A stretch of 64,000 bases of DNA from positions 62,001 through 126,000 of the forward strand of contig JAJAGP010002025.1 in the NCBI GenBank assembly GCA_025084515.1, in the 5' to 3' direction. Each line of letters opens with the position of its first letter. The first letter of the stretch is position 1. The translations under genes were made by a program, and so were the position numbers. The notes beneath the pieces were generated by a model that searched no databases, was not told the DNA's origin, and saw nothing but the letters and a program-made list of their open reading frames with translations. Below, in pieces: positions 38,201 to 50,200 of the stretch. The stretch is from Ancistrus triradiatus (taxonomy: Eukaryota > Chordata > Actinopteri > Siluriformes > Loricariidae).

Positions 38201-41200
38201 GTACGAAGGGTTTCATAGATTGAGAACAGGTGGTACAGTACAGTGAATGTCTTATACAATGTGTGGAAAATGGGTCGTAAAGCAGATGTTAATGATTTGC
38301 AAAAAGAAGTGACTGCATTTGGACGTGCCAGAGGCCATAGTGTGAAGGAAGTCGTTGAATTTGCAGGTGTATAAAGCACATGGTCATATGGGTCTGCCAA
38401 CAGTGGCAAAAATCCCAGGCTACAGGAAATTCTCATCAGAATCCGTGGAGGTATTACACACTATTAGGTACGTTTTAGTCACACACAATTTCAGTGACTC
38501 ATATAAACCTCCCTAAACCTCCTCTTCTCCTCTTTGGACTTCCTCCTCTGGCGGTTCCATTCCCAGCATTCTTGCTCATCTGTGGCCTGTATCTGTCCTC
38601 TGCACAAGACCAAACAATCTCAATCAAGCCTCTCTCACTTTGTCTCCAAACCATCCTACCCAATCCCACCTTCCCTCTAACATGCTCAATCCTAATTCTA
38701 TCTAACCAGTGGAAACAATACCATCTTCAACTCTTCCTGCTCCCTATTCTCATTACAGATGACAATGTCAACTACAAACATCATAATCCATGGAGACTCT
38801 TGCCTGATTTTGTTAACGTGTCCATTACCACTGCAAACAAGAAACTGCTCAGAGCCAATCCGCATTGCAATTTCACCTCTAACTTGAAGCAGCCTGTCAT
38901 TTGTACTACACACCTCACTGCTGTAACACTGTCCATACGTATCCTGCACCACCCTCACATACTTCTCATACAATACTTCTCTCTTGGCACACTGTCACAG
39001 GCTTCATGAGATCCATAAACACGCAACTCTTCTGAACTTCTCTTTACTTCTCCATCAACACTCTCAAAGCAAAAAATAAAAATAAAAAATCTCATCTGTA
39101 GTACTCCTTCTTGGCATGAAACCATATTGCTGCTCACAGATCATTACCTCCCTCTGAGCCTAGCTTCCACTATTTTTTCCCAGAAATTCATGCTGTGGCT
39201 GATCAACTTAATGCCTCTGTACTCCTGCAGCTCTGCACGTCACCATTGTTCTCACGAATTGGAACAATATGGTTAAGAACTCCACTGCTGTCTCTTCTAA
39301 ACATCTCCATGTCTCCACTGTTATGTCATCTATGTCAAATGCCTTTCCACTCTATTCATAGATATCCTTATTTCACCCTTGTTAATGCACTGCACTTCCT
39401 GATTCACTATCTCCACAAACTCCAATCTTCTTTCTCTCATTTTCTTCATTCATCACCTCCTTAATGTAACCTTCCCAACACACTGTCACTGTCCCAACAC
39501 ACTCTCTGACTTGCTTGTTAGCACACTTCCATCTGTTGCCTTTATCACCATAACCTGCTACACATCTTTTCAGTCTCTCTCTCCTGTCTGGCCAATCAGT
39601 ACAAGTTATCTTCCTCCTTATATTTTTCTGTACTTCCTTCCTCTGACCAGATGTCACAACAAGTATATTCATAGCTGACTCCCTCGCCACCTCTGCAGTA
39701 ACTACCCAGTAGTCCAGCACCTCTTCACCACCACCCAGTGCCTCTCACCTCCTTCCTGAATTTCACAATCTACCTTCTTTAGTTTAGCCCTTTTTTCTCT
39801 TCCTCACCTTCACTGTCATCCTACAATCCATCATCCAATGCTATCTAGCTTCACTCTGTCACGACGGGGTTTACGGGAGGAAGGAGATGAGCACAGGTAT
39901 TCCAATAAACAATAAACTTTTATTAAATTTTATTAAACAAAAGCAACGCAAACATAAACAAAAGGGACCGTAGTTAAACAAAAGCGGGCTTACCGCAACA
40001 CAAATGGTCTAAAGCGAATGAAGGCAAAGCCGAGTAATCCAAAGCGTGAGCAGACACAAGTAACCGCAAGCGGTAGCTGCCACCAAACAAAAATATGATG
40101 CCGAAGTAGACTTAATTCCGTGTTGCACATGAGCTAGGGCCCAGCTTAAATACAGTCTCATACAGCTTTAAACAATCAGTTTTAGGGCCATAGCTTCTTC
40201 TTCTTCTGTCGGGCGGAGCACCGCAAATGAGACAGAGCTAGAGCTCCTTCTAAAGCTCCCCACCAGGACACACAATCCTGCACACAACATTTACATTTAC
40301 AGTATTTAGCAGACGCCCTTATCCAGAGCGACTTACAGTTGATACAATCTTACAATCCAAGCAATTGTGGGGTAGGGACCTTGCTCAAGGACCCAACTGT
40401 GGCAACTTGGCAGAGGTGGGATTTGAACCCTGGACCTTCTGGTCCATAGTCCAGGACCTTAACCACTAGGCTACCACAGGCACCATGTCTGGGGATTTTC
40501 TTTCAGGGCGACTCCCGGGAGGATTGTGATCGCTGCCATACGTGACACGGGTGGGTGGTGGGAGGCCAGAAGGAGGCCGGAAGGAGGGAACAGGTTCGGG
40601 GAGACATCATACTCTCGGGGCAGGCACTGGCATGGACCTCCTGGACTAAGGCACTGGCACAAGCGTCCTTGGCGCTGGCACTGGAACAGCCGTCCTCGGC
40701 ACATGCACGGGAACGGATGTCCTCGGCGCAGGCATTGGAACGGATGTCCTTGGTGCAGGCACTGGCATGGTGCTGATGTTCTTGCCGCTGGCACGGTCGC
40801 TGATGTCCTTGGCACAAATGTCCGTGATGCTGGGGTCAGCGCAAAAGACTGGCTCCGATAACATATTGAGAGTCACGTCTCTGTCAGGTACGGAAATAGG
40901 CGGCGCATTGTGCTTAGATACCGAGCTAAACGGCACTAACAGCTAAGGTACGAAGTTATTTGGCAACACTAACACCTTAGATACAGAGCTAAGTGGTGCG
41001 GCAGACACAAATATGGAGCTAGGTGACACGTCTTTCTCAGAACTAAGAGACACGACGTGCTCTGGTACGGAAACAAAAGGCACTTCAAACTTGAATACAG
41101 AGATAAGATGATCAGGTACCGAGCTACGGGGTGCTAACGGTTCAGCTGCGGAACTAGCGAATTCAGGTATGGAGCTAACATGCTTGGTTGCAAAGCTAAA

Positions 41201-44200
41201 GGGCACTGTGGGTTCAGGTACAGAATCAAGTGGCACATCAGACCTCTGTACTGAGCTGACGTGTTCTGGTACAGAGCTATGGGGTGCTAACGGCTCATCT
41301 ATGGAGCTAAATAGCACACCGGGTTCACGTATGGAACCAAGAGGTGCATCAGACCTCTGTACTGAGCTGATGTGCTTAGGTACAGAACTAGACAGTGCTA
41401 GCAGCTAATCTAGGGAGCTAAATAGTGCAGTGGGATTAGGTACGGAACCAGGCGGCGTATCGGACCTCTGTACTGAGCTGACATGTTCAGGTACAGAGCT
41501 ACAGGGTGCTAATGGCTCAGGTACTGAGCTACGGAATGCCAATGGCTCATCTACGGAGCTAAGAGGCACGGCGTGCTCAGATACGGAGGTAGTGTGCTCA
41601 GATATGGAGCTAAGGTGCTCAGGTTCTGGGCTACTGGGCGCTAACAGCCAGGTACTGAGCTACAGGCGCTAACGGCTCATCTACGGAGCAAAGTGGCGCA
41701 GCGTGCTCAGATATGGAACTAATATGCTCAGGTACTGAGCTACTGGGCACTATGCTTCTCCAACAGCTGGAAAACTGGGGGTCGCACACGTGGGCAGCTC
41801 TCTACCAGGGAGACCAAACCTTTCCCACAGTTTCTCAAAGAGCTGGTCACTGGTCCCCAATACCAACTGGGACTAGTTCACAACAGCCCAGTGCAGTGCC
41901 TCGCCTGGAAGACGCCAATTTACAAAAACCAACCGCTCAGACTCTGAAAGGTGGGGAAATTGACGCAAGTATGTTGAGCATTGTTATCGTCAGGGTTACC
42001 GTCAAATTTTTCTGGCAGATCTTCCAGGACTGTGCGAACCGGGGTGGCACTGTAACCTACCGTCTTCATGATTATTGGTGGGGAATTCTGTCATGGCAGA
42101 GTTTACGGGAAGAAGGAGATGAGCGCATAACGGTGTTTTATTAAACAAAAGCAACGCAAACATAAAAAAGGGACCAAAGCTAAACAAAAGTGGGCTTACC
42201 ACAACACAAATGGTCCGAAGCGAATAAAGGCAAAGCCGAGTAACCCCAAGCGGTAGCTGCCGCCAAACAAAAATATAATGCCTACATAATGCCTACTCTA
42301 CATAAAGTAGAGCTAATTCCCCACATCATACATGAGCTAGGGCCCAGCTTAAATAGAGTCTCATACATCTGTAAACAATCAGTTGTAGGGCCCTAGCTTC
42401 TTCATCTGGTACTCCACTGTCCGGATTGTCCCTAGCGGCGAGGAGGGGTGTGACAAGCAGAGGTCTTGGGCGATCCGTGACACACCCCTTCTACCTCCTT
42501 ACTCCTGCATAGGATATAGTCTACCTGATGGAAGTTCCCCTGCTGTTATATACTCTGTTCCCCAGCCTTTTAAAATACATATTTACCATAGCCATTTACG
42601 TCTTTCTTTTCAACATCTGCCACAATTTGCCCTTCCACATTCCTCTCCTTGACACCTTACCTACCCATCACCTCCTCATTAACTCTCTTGAATTTACCAA
42701 CATGTCCACTGAAGTCTGCTCCAATTACCACTCTTTCTTCCTTGGGTACCTGCTCAACCACTCAGTCTAACACTCCAGAAATCTTTCTCCTTCACCTCAC
42801 ACCCGAGTTGCTGGGAAGGGATGGACATTCATCACCACCCCTTCAATTTCCAGCTCATGCCTCAGAAACTCTCTTTACCTCAAATACACTGTTAAAATAC
42901 TCTACCTTTAGGATTACCCCCTCAGTTTCTCCTACCATCTGTGCCATAGTAGAACAGTTTGAAACCACCTCCAAGGCCTTACTCCCCTTCCATTTTGTCT
43001 CTTGTACACACAGTATGTTTGCCTTTTTCTTCTCTATCATATCAGCTAGCCCTCTCCGTTTGCCAGTTATAGTGCTAACATACAGATTTCTCCTTTTCCT
43101 CTTTCTCTTAGCAGTAGCCACAGGCAGTTTCCACTGGTATTCTGGTTCTCAGCAGTATCATTGGTGGCCATTGGTATCCCGGGCCTCGACTGATCTGATA
43201 TGGAAATTTGATTTTTGATCCCCAGTGCAATGGCATGTACACTCCCACGGGCTGGGTTGTTCAAAGCCATTTGCCCAATGAATGTAGTTCTTTGTCCTGT
43301 TCAGAACAGAAGCTACATGAACATGGCATAGACACTAGAGAAACACTGGCCTCACTGAGTGTCTATTAGCTGTGTGTCAGGGACTTTAAATGATATTTGG
43401 CACACTGTTTAGAAGAAAGAATTAGAGTTTAATGAATGAATTTGATCATTTGATTTGTTAAAAATACTGAAATCCACCAAGAGGTGAAGTAGGCAGTTGG
43501 GGAACTATCATTTTTCTTCATCATAGACAAATTAGCATGCCTGCTACTTCAATGTTGTTAAGCAGCTACACATTATGCTCATATAGTTGAGTAGTCCAAA
43601 TGAATTAATGGCTGTAAAGTATTCCATTAAAACATGACTTCATGTAGGGTATTTTTGCACATCTAACATTTTACAACTAGCAACTAGCACAATGAAAAGC
43701 TAAACTGCTTCTAACCTAAGCGTTTTCATCCCACTTTTTCCTGGTCATGTTTTCCTTTTCCATGCTAGTCCATTGCAGGTTTAGATAGGGATTGCTGTTA
43801 AAGCTTCGGTGGATAATCCCCTGACCAGCCTCCCCTGCCAACAGTCAACCGTGTCTTCATGCTATGGATATGGCTGACATGACCAGAAAGCATCACCAGG
43901 ACTTGAACACTAGTAGACTGCTGATTATAAATCATTTGAATATAGGATGTGTATGGCTCACTGTCACAACTGTAATCAGTGAATTTAAACCAATATGAGC
44001 TAAACATGTTTTCTTTTACTTGTGTATCTTTTGTATTGTGATCATTTTTTTGTACTGAATTTAACAAATTTGAAAAAAAAAAACTAAATATATAATTTGA
44101 CATGTTTCTTGTATTCTTGCTAATTTAACTTTCTAATGTTTCTTGCTAATTGCTTTAGCACTTTCTCCCACTTTTAATACAGAACAATTCTATATCAGAA

Positions 44201-47200
44201 ATATTCGTGCAAGCTTGTTTTGCATACACAGCATGTAAGAGATCTAGCCACAAATGTTGTTAACATTTAAGTATGGGGACTCTGAAGGCAATTCCAAAAC
44301 TTTCATTCTTGAAGTACGTTAAATGTTCTGAGTTCAACTGAATCATGTCCAAGCCCACCTCTTTGACATGGTACAGATCGAACCACACTTTGGGAGACAA
44401 ACATTCTCAGGCACAGTACAGATAGCGAGGCTTGAATAGTCAAATAATTGATTAAGCTCAGGGCAATTAAGTTCTGAGTGTCACGCGCCACGGCAGCGCG
44501 CACCAGGACGTGGACCAACCAGGAAGTCCCTCGGCGATCGCTCTGATTGCGTTCAGCCGTGAGGCTTCCTATAAAAGCGCGCCCGCGAGAGAGGCTGGTT
44601 GCGGATTATTGATGTTAAGGTCGATGTGTCTATGTCGGTTGTGTCCCTACACACCGCCCCTCGTCTCGCGTCCCTACGCGTTCCATCCATGCTCATCCGT
44701 GTTTCTCCACGTTCATCTGCTCTCAGTTCACCTCGTAGATTCCCAGGTATTGCACGCTTAAGTTACTTCCTTGTTTTGTTTTGTTTAGTGCTCGTTTCCG
44801 GCCTCGTCCCCATTTCGTTGTGCACCTGTTTTCGGTCCTCGCCGTTTTCTGTTTGCTGTGTATGTTTTCTGTTGATTGTTGTTAATAAATCATCCCTTTC
44901 TTTTTGAACCTGCGTTCGTCTCCTCTCCATCGCCTCACGGCGTTACAGAATAATCCGCCGCTATGGAGACGGCAGGTTCTTTCGATGTTTCATTTTTCCT
45001 CGGTCGTTTCAACGGCGATCCTGCCTCCTGCCAGCCGTTCGTGGAACGGTACGTGCAGTGTTTCAATCTTCCCTTATATATCAATATTCCCTTCGATTCT
45101 GAGTATGCCAGGGTGTCGTTGGTGGTCCATCACCTAACCGGTGAGGCCTTAACATGGGCAACTCAGCTGTGGCCGATGCTCCGGGCTGGAACCGTGGGGC
45201 AGCTCTTAGAGATGCTGGAGTTTGCTTTTTGCTCCCCACGGGGCGTCCCGGGCATTGAAGCCATGAGTTTTGAACACGTTCGCCCTGTCCGGCCAGCTCT
45301 GGTTGGTCATGTGCTGGATCCCCAGCTTGCCACCAGACGGACTACTGTAATCAAGTGTCAGTGTCCGTACATGATGTCCAGTACTTTAGTCTTGGGTAGT
45401 CGTGTTCCCAACCTCTCTAGTTCTGTGTCCGAACCGGTAATAGTGCACGAATCCGTTTCTGGCTCCTCTAGTCCCATGTTAGGCCCATCAGTCTCCACGG
45501 TTGCACAGTTAGTGCTGCCGACTCCTGCACCACGCACATTGGCAAAACGGACAGTCGAGTCACCCCCAGTCGTGCCTACACCTGCACCACGGACCTTTGC
45601 GACACAGACAGTCACGTCACCCCCGGTCGTGCCCACTCCTGCACCACGGACTTTGGCAAAACGGACAGTCGCGTCACTCCCACTCGTGGCCACTCCCGCG
45701 TTCCGAACGTTTGTGCCAGTGACTGTGTCCAGGGCGTCAGCTGTTCCAGTGGCTGCCTCCAGGGTGTCTGCAGTTCCGGTGGCTGCATCCAGGGCGTCGG
45801 CAGTCCCTGAGGCCTTCCCAGAGGCCGTGCACTTGGCAGAGGCCTTCCCAGAGGCCGTGCACTTGGCAGAGGCCTTCCCAGAGGCCGTGCACTTGTCAGA
45901 GGCCTTCCCAGAGGCCGTGCACTTGTCAGAGGCCTTCCCAGAGGCCGTGCACTTGGCAGAGGCCTTCCCAGAGGCCGTACACTTGTCAGAGACCCGTCCA
46001 GAGAACGTCTCTTCCACGGAGACCCGTCCAGAGACTGTCTCCTCCACGGAGACCCTTCCAGAGACTGTCTCCTCCACGGAGACCCTTCCAGAGACTGTCT
46101 CCTCCACGGGAGACCCTTCCAGAGACTGTCTCCTCCACGGAGACCCTTCCCAAGAGACTGTCTCCCTCCACGGAGACCTTCCAGAGACTGTCTCCTCCAC
46201 GGAGAACCTTCCAGAGGGACTGTCTCCCTCCACGGAGACCCTTCCAGAGACTGTCTCCTCCAGGGAGGTCCAGCAGCTTTGTCCAACGACCCTGATCCTC
46301 AGGCATCACGTCATCCCACGGCTCTGCTCTCCAGCATCCCGTCCACGGGCTCTGCTCTCCAGCATCCCGTCGTCCACGGCTTTGCTCTCCAGCATCACGT
46401 CGTCCACGGCTCTGCTCTTTCAGCATCACGTCGTCCACGGCTCTGCTTCTCCAGCATCACGTCGTCCACGGCTCTGCTCTCAAGCAATTCCCATCCACGG
46501 CTCTGCTCTCAAGCCTCGTCTCGTCGACTCCGCTCTCAAGCCTCGTCGACTCCGCTCTCAAGCTCGTCTCGTCGACTCCGCTCTCAAGCCTCGTCGACTC
46601 CGCTCTCAAGCATCGTCTCGTCGACTCCGCTCTCAAGCCTCGTCTCGTCGACTTCCGCTCTCAAGCATCGCCTCGTCGACTCCGCTCTGCAAGCCACACG
46701 TCGTCGGACTCCGCCTCTCCAGCCTCACGTCGTCGACCCGCCGCTCTCCAGCCTCACGTCGTCGACCCCCGCTCTCCCGCCCCTCACGTCGTCGACCCCG
46801 CTCTCCCGCCTCACGTCGTCGACCCCGCTCTCCCGCCTCACGTCGTCGACCCCGCTCTCCCGCCTCACCCCCCCTCTCCCGCCTCCCGCCTCACGTCGTC
46901 GACCCCGCTCTCCCGTCCCGTCGTCGACCTCGCCAGCCTCACGTCGTCGACTCCGCTCGCCAGCCTCACGTCGTCGACTCCGCTCGCCAGCCTCACGTCG
47001 TCGACTCCGCTCGCCTGCCTCTCGTCGGCGCCTCCCCGCGCCAGCCTCTCGGCTGCTGCCAGTCCCCTCCTCAGGTCCGCCCGGCAAGACGACCTCCTGA
47101 GGCGGGGCTGCGTCCAAGGGTCCCTTTTGGGAGTCCTAGCTCCGTCTCGGACTCCTTGGGGGGGGGCTCTGTCACACGCCACGGCAGCGTGCACCGGGAC

Positions 47201-50200
47201 GTGGACCAACCAGGAAGTCCCACGGCGATCGCTCTGATTGCGTTCAGCCGTGAGGCTTCCTATAAAAGCGCGCCCGCGAGAGAGGCTGGTCGCGGATTAT
47301 TGATGTTAAGGTCGATGTGTCTATGTCGGTTGTGTCCCTACACACCGCCCCTCGTCTCGCGTCCCTACGCGTTCCGTCCATGCTCATCCGTGTTTCTCCG
47401 CGTTCATCCGCTCTCAGTTCACCTCGTAGATTCCCAGGTATTGCACGCTTAAGTTACTTCCTTGTTTTGTTTTGTTTCGTGCCCGTTTCCGGCCTCGTCC
47501 CCATTTCGTTGTGCACCCGTTTTCGGTCCTCGCAGTTTTCTGTTCGCTGTGTATGTTTTCTGTTGATTGTTGTTAATAAATCATCCCTTTCTTTTTGAAC
47601 CTGCGTTCGTCTCCTCTCCATCGCCTCATGGCGTTACACTGAGACATTATAAAGAAGCACAGGTTGCTGTGGAAAGGTGCCCAAATGCTTTTCAGCAACA
47701 GTAAATTCATGCAACAGTAAAGATTTGTGTTTACCCAGAAATTACACCCACAACATTGCTAGTAGTATGTATGTAGTTTGGTCCCCTTTTGCTGCTACAT
47801 TGGCCTTTACTTTTTTGGGAATGTTTTCCACTTGGGTTCAGATCGCGACTGTGAGGTTGGACACTAATGATGGAAAATAATTTTCACAGTTGGCATTCAA
47901 TTTCATCTGAATGTGTCTGATGGTAGTTGTGCTAATTCTTTTACACAATTACAAATTCATTTACACAATTCCATTACACAATTTACACAATTGACATGTA
48001 ACTTGATCAGGCACTTAAAATTCTATGGCATAAACACTTATATGGCATTTGCTCACATTTTAACTTTGCTATTTGTGTATATTGATTTATTATGATGAAT
48101 TTGAGTATTAGCACTATACATCTGGCGTAACACATTAACATAACTGTAGACTGCTTGAAATGTCATCGTCACCGTTATGACTTAAATATTAAAACTGTGT
48201 CGTTTTATATATTGCTATTGATGTTTACCATTATGCATAATGTCTGTATCAAACAATTCATTATGTATGCAAAGTCAAAAGCGATGGGTACCTACCTAAG
48301 AAGACCATCCATGTATTGGTGGAAAAAGCCAGCAGAATATAGGAGGCAGCTCTAAAGGCAACACTGACTTTGGCCACTGTTATATCCTTAAAGTAACATA
48401 TGAACAAAGGGAACAGGCCCAAGAGACCAAATCCCTATCAGAAACAACATAAGAGTATGGCTGATTAGTACGGTAGTAACGTAATAGGCACCATTGTCAG
48501 CATAGCAAGAACAAATGTAAAATTTTATTTTTATTTAGATTTGATAATGATGGAATATGCTAACATTTTAGAGAATAAGATTGTTCAATATGCAAAGTAT
48601 TGTATACTGTAAATGCTTAAATGAAGCCAGCATAAGCAAGTTAGTGGTCGAAATGGTATTGTTTGGCCCTACATTGACCAGGATGTCATAAATATTTCAG
48701 GCACTTTAGATTTACCTTCAGATTAATTCTCAGTGAATTAACTTGTGAATTAATTAACCTTCACAGACTGCACTTGATGAAAATGTCATCAATAACAAAC
48801 ATATTAATTGGTATCTCTGACTAAAATGCATTTATGAGCATTTGCATGCAATTGTGCATATATTCTCAGGAATACTTGTTTGTGTCAAGGACAGTGTGAC
48901 CAGTATGAACATTTGAAGCATGCAGATTTGATTATGTCCGGCCCCCAGCTGCTGAGTAGCGGAGACCATTAAACCTATTTGCTTTCATAATTTTGCAGGC
49001 GCTAAGAATGTGAATTCAGATGCTTTTCCTGGAAAAGGTTAATGTGGCTTGTTTTTAGTTTAATCAGTGAATTAGAGTGTGTGGTGGTAAATATTTTCAC
49101 TCTGCCTCCACACCTCCATAATTATGAGTTCACCTCAGCCCTGCAGACATTTATAAACTGTGTGTGCACCAAGCCATGAACCGCTTTCACCTGTTAAGGT
49201 TTTCTTCCCTCTTTTAACAAATAGGAGCCTGCGAATCAGCAGGACCTTTTGGCCTTTGTGATATGTCTCTTTTAATAGTACATCACAATACAGTAGATTT
49301 TGTACTAACAGCAATATTTTTCAACTTTCTGCCACACTGTGCTGCAGATACGGATCATGTTTTCCCACAGAACTCTTTGATTAGCTATTAGTTAAACCCT
49401 TTTTGAACATTTGTGTATTAGGCAGGCTATCTTCAGCAGCCATCTCCTCCAGACAGAGTGCATAATAGCAGCTCTCTGAATCGATGACTCTGCCAGGATC
49501 ACAAAAGGCAGCTGAGCATTTGAGCGATTCGAGGCCCCATGGTGCATTGTCGACCACTTGAGTAAATGGAGAGGCATCACCTGTCCAGTCAGGAAGCTTC
49601 ACTCCATAATGAGCAGCTTTTTTAAGTGTCACTCTAAGACACAGCATCGACCTGTTCACATTGATGAAATCTGTCTGCTGGCCTCTCTTAAAGGGATAAA
49701 AACTGAGACCTCCTATAGCTTGCTGTCACTATATAAAGACAAACAAAATGATGTCCTTGTTTTTTTTTTCTCAGGAGTGACAGATAATCAATGATAGCTT
49801 TGGAACCATATACATTAATTTGGTACAAATTGCATTATATCATACATTTATTTAGAATTAAAAATTCATTATGCATTTGTATGAATGTACTGGATAAACA
49901 GTCTAAATATGTCTGTCTAGTATGATGTCTGGATTTACTGTCATTTTATTTGGATGAAGGGAAACTAGAATAGTGTGGAGTTGCAGATGAATTGTGTGCT
50001 AAGCTATGACAGCAGGAAGCACAGCACCCCGACATTTGTCAGTCACTTTTGAGTGGGCAGGGTAGAAGGCTAAAGTGCAACAATTTTTTTATAGTATTGT
50101 TTGATTACAGCCTAAATGACATTCTGCGAACTGCTATTCATGGGAAACGGTTATACGCAATGTATTAAGTGACTTTTGTTTTATAAATAATTTTGCCTAT

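Larger units (their letters stand above)
39857..42482 (-). mobile_element. Gag-only LTR retrotransposon, element 2 (minus orientation)
   Basis: Two direct copies of an about 300-400 bp terminal region lie at 39857..about 40284 and 42089..42482, both beginning tgtca on the plus strand. The short flanks cactc (39852..39856) and caccc (42483..42487) agree in 4 of 5 bases as a worn target-site duplication. The insertion point is inside an RTE LINE. The 1.6-kb interior holds a decayed gag start and two minisatellite blocks. No reverse transcriptase, RNase H or integrase motif was found on either strand. TATA, start site and self-primer are described separately. It runs in the same direction as the host SLC46 gene. 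Confidence 0.85.
44474..47643 (+). mobile_element. Gag-only LTR retrotransposon, element 1 (complete)
   Basis: Two 469-bp LTRs (TGTCAC...GTTACA) enclose a 2222-bp interior, flanked by the 5-bp target-site duplication ctgag (44474..44478, 47639..47643). By eye the LTRs differ at 14 positions with no indels (about 97% identical); 10 of the 14 are CpG/TpG/CpA changes. After the 5' LTR come a self-primer site, a gag-like start and long minisatellites; before the 3' LTR is a G9 polypurine tract. No pol motif exists in any frame, so mobility would need enzymes from elsewhere. It is antisense to the host gene. Confidence 0.95.

Noticed and set aside
38494..39009. 171-residue plus-strand frame
   Set aside because: Antisense to the RTE reverse transcriptase on the minus strand.
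40526..41672. Plus-strand frames across element 2
   Set aside because: Opposite strand of minisatellite units; the gag-like start and promoter face the other way.
42649..43218. 189-residue plus-strand frame
   Set aside because: Antisense to the RTE endonuclease region.
45809..47030. CRISPR-like array
   Set aside because: Units are contiguous with no unique spacers, change gradually, and sit in a eukaryotic retroelement.
45358..47209. Long minus-strand frames of 291, 224, 150, 130 and 114 residues
   Set aside because: They are antisense shadows of the same repeat units and contain only their reverse-complement periodicity.
44963..47452. 829-residue open frame as a host protein
   Set aside because: It begins inside an LTR element, is mostly minisatellite, and runs into the 3' LTR. 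The long frame reflects stop-poor repeat units; only the capsid-like start is supported.
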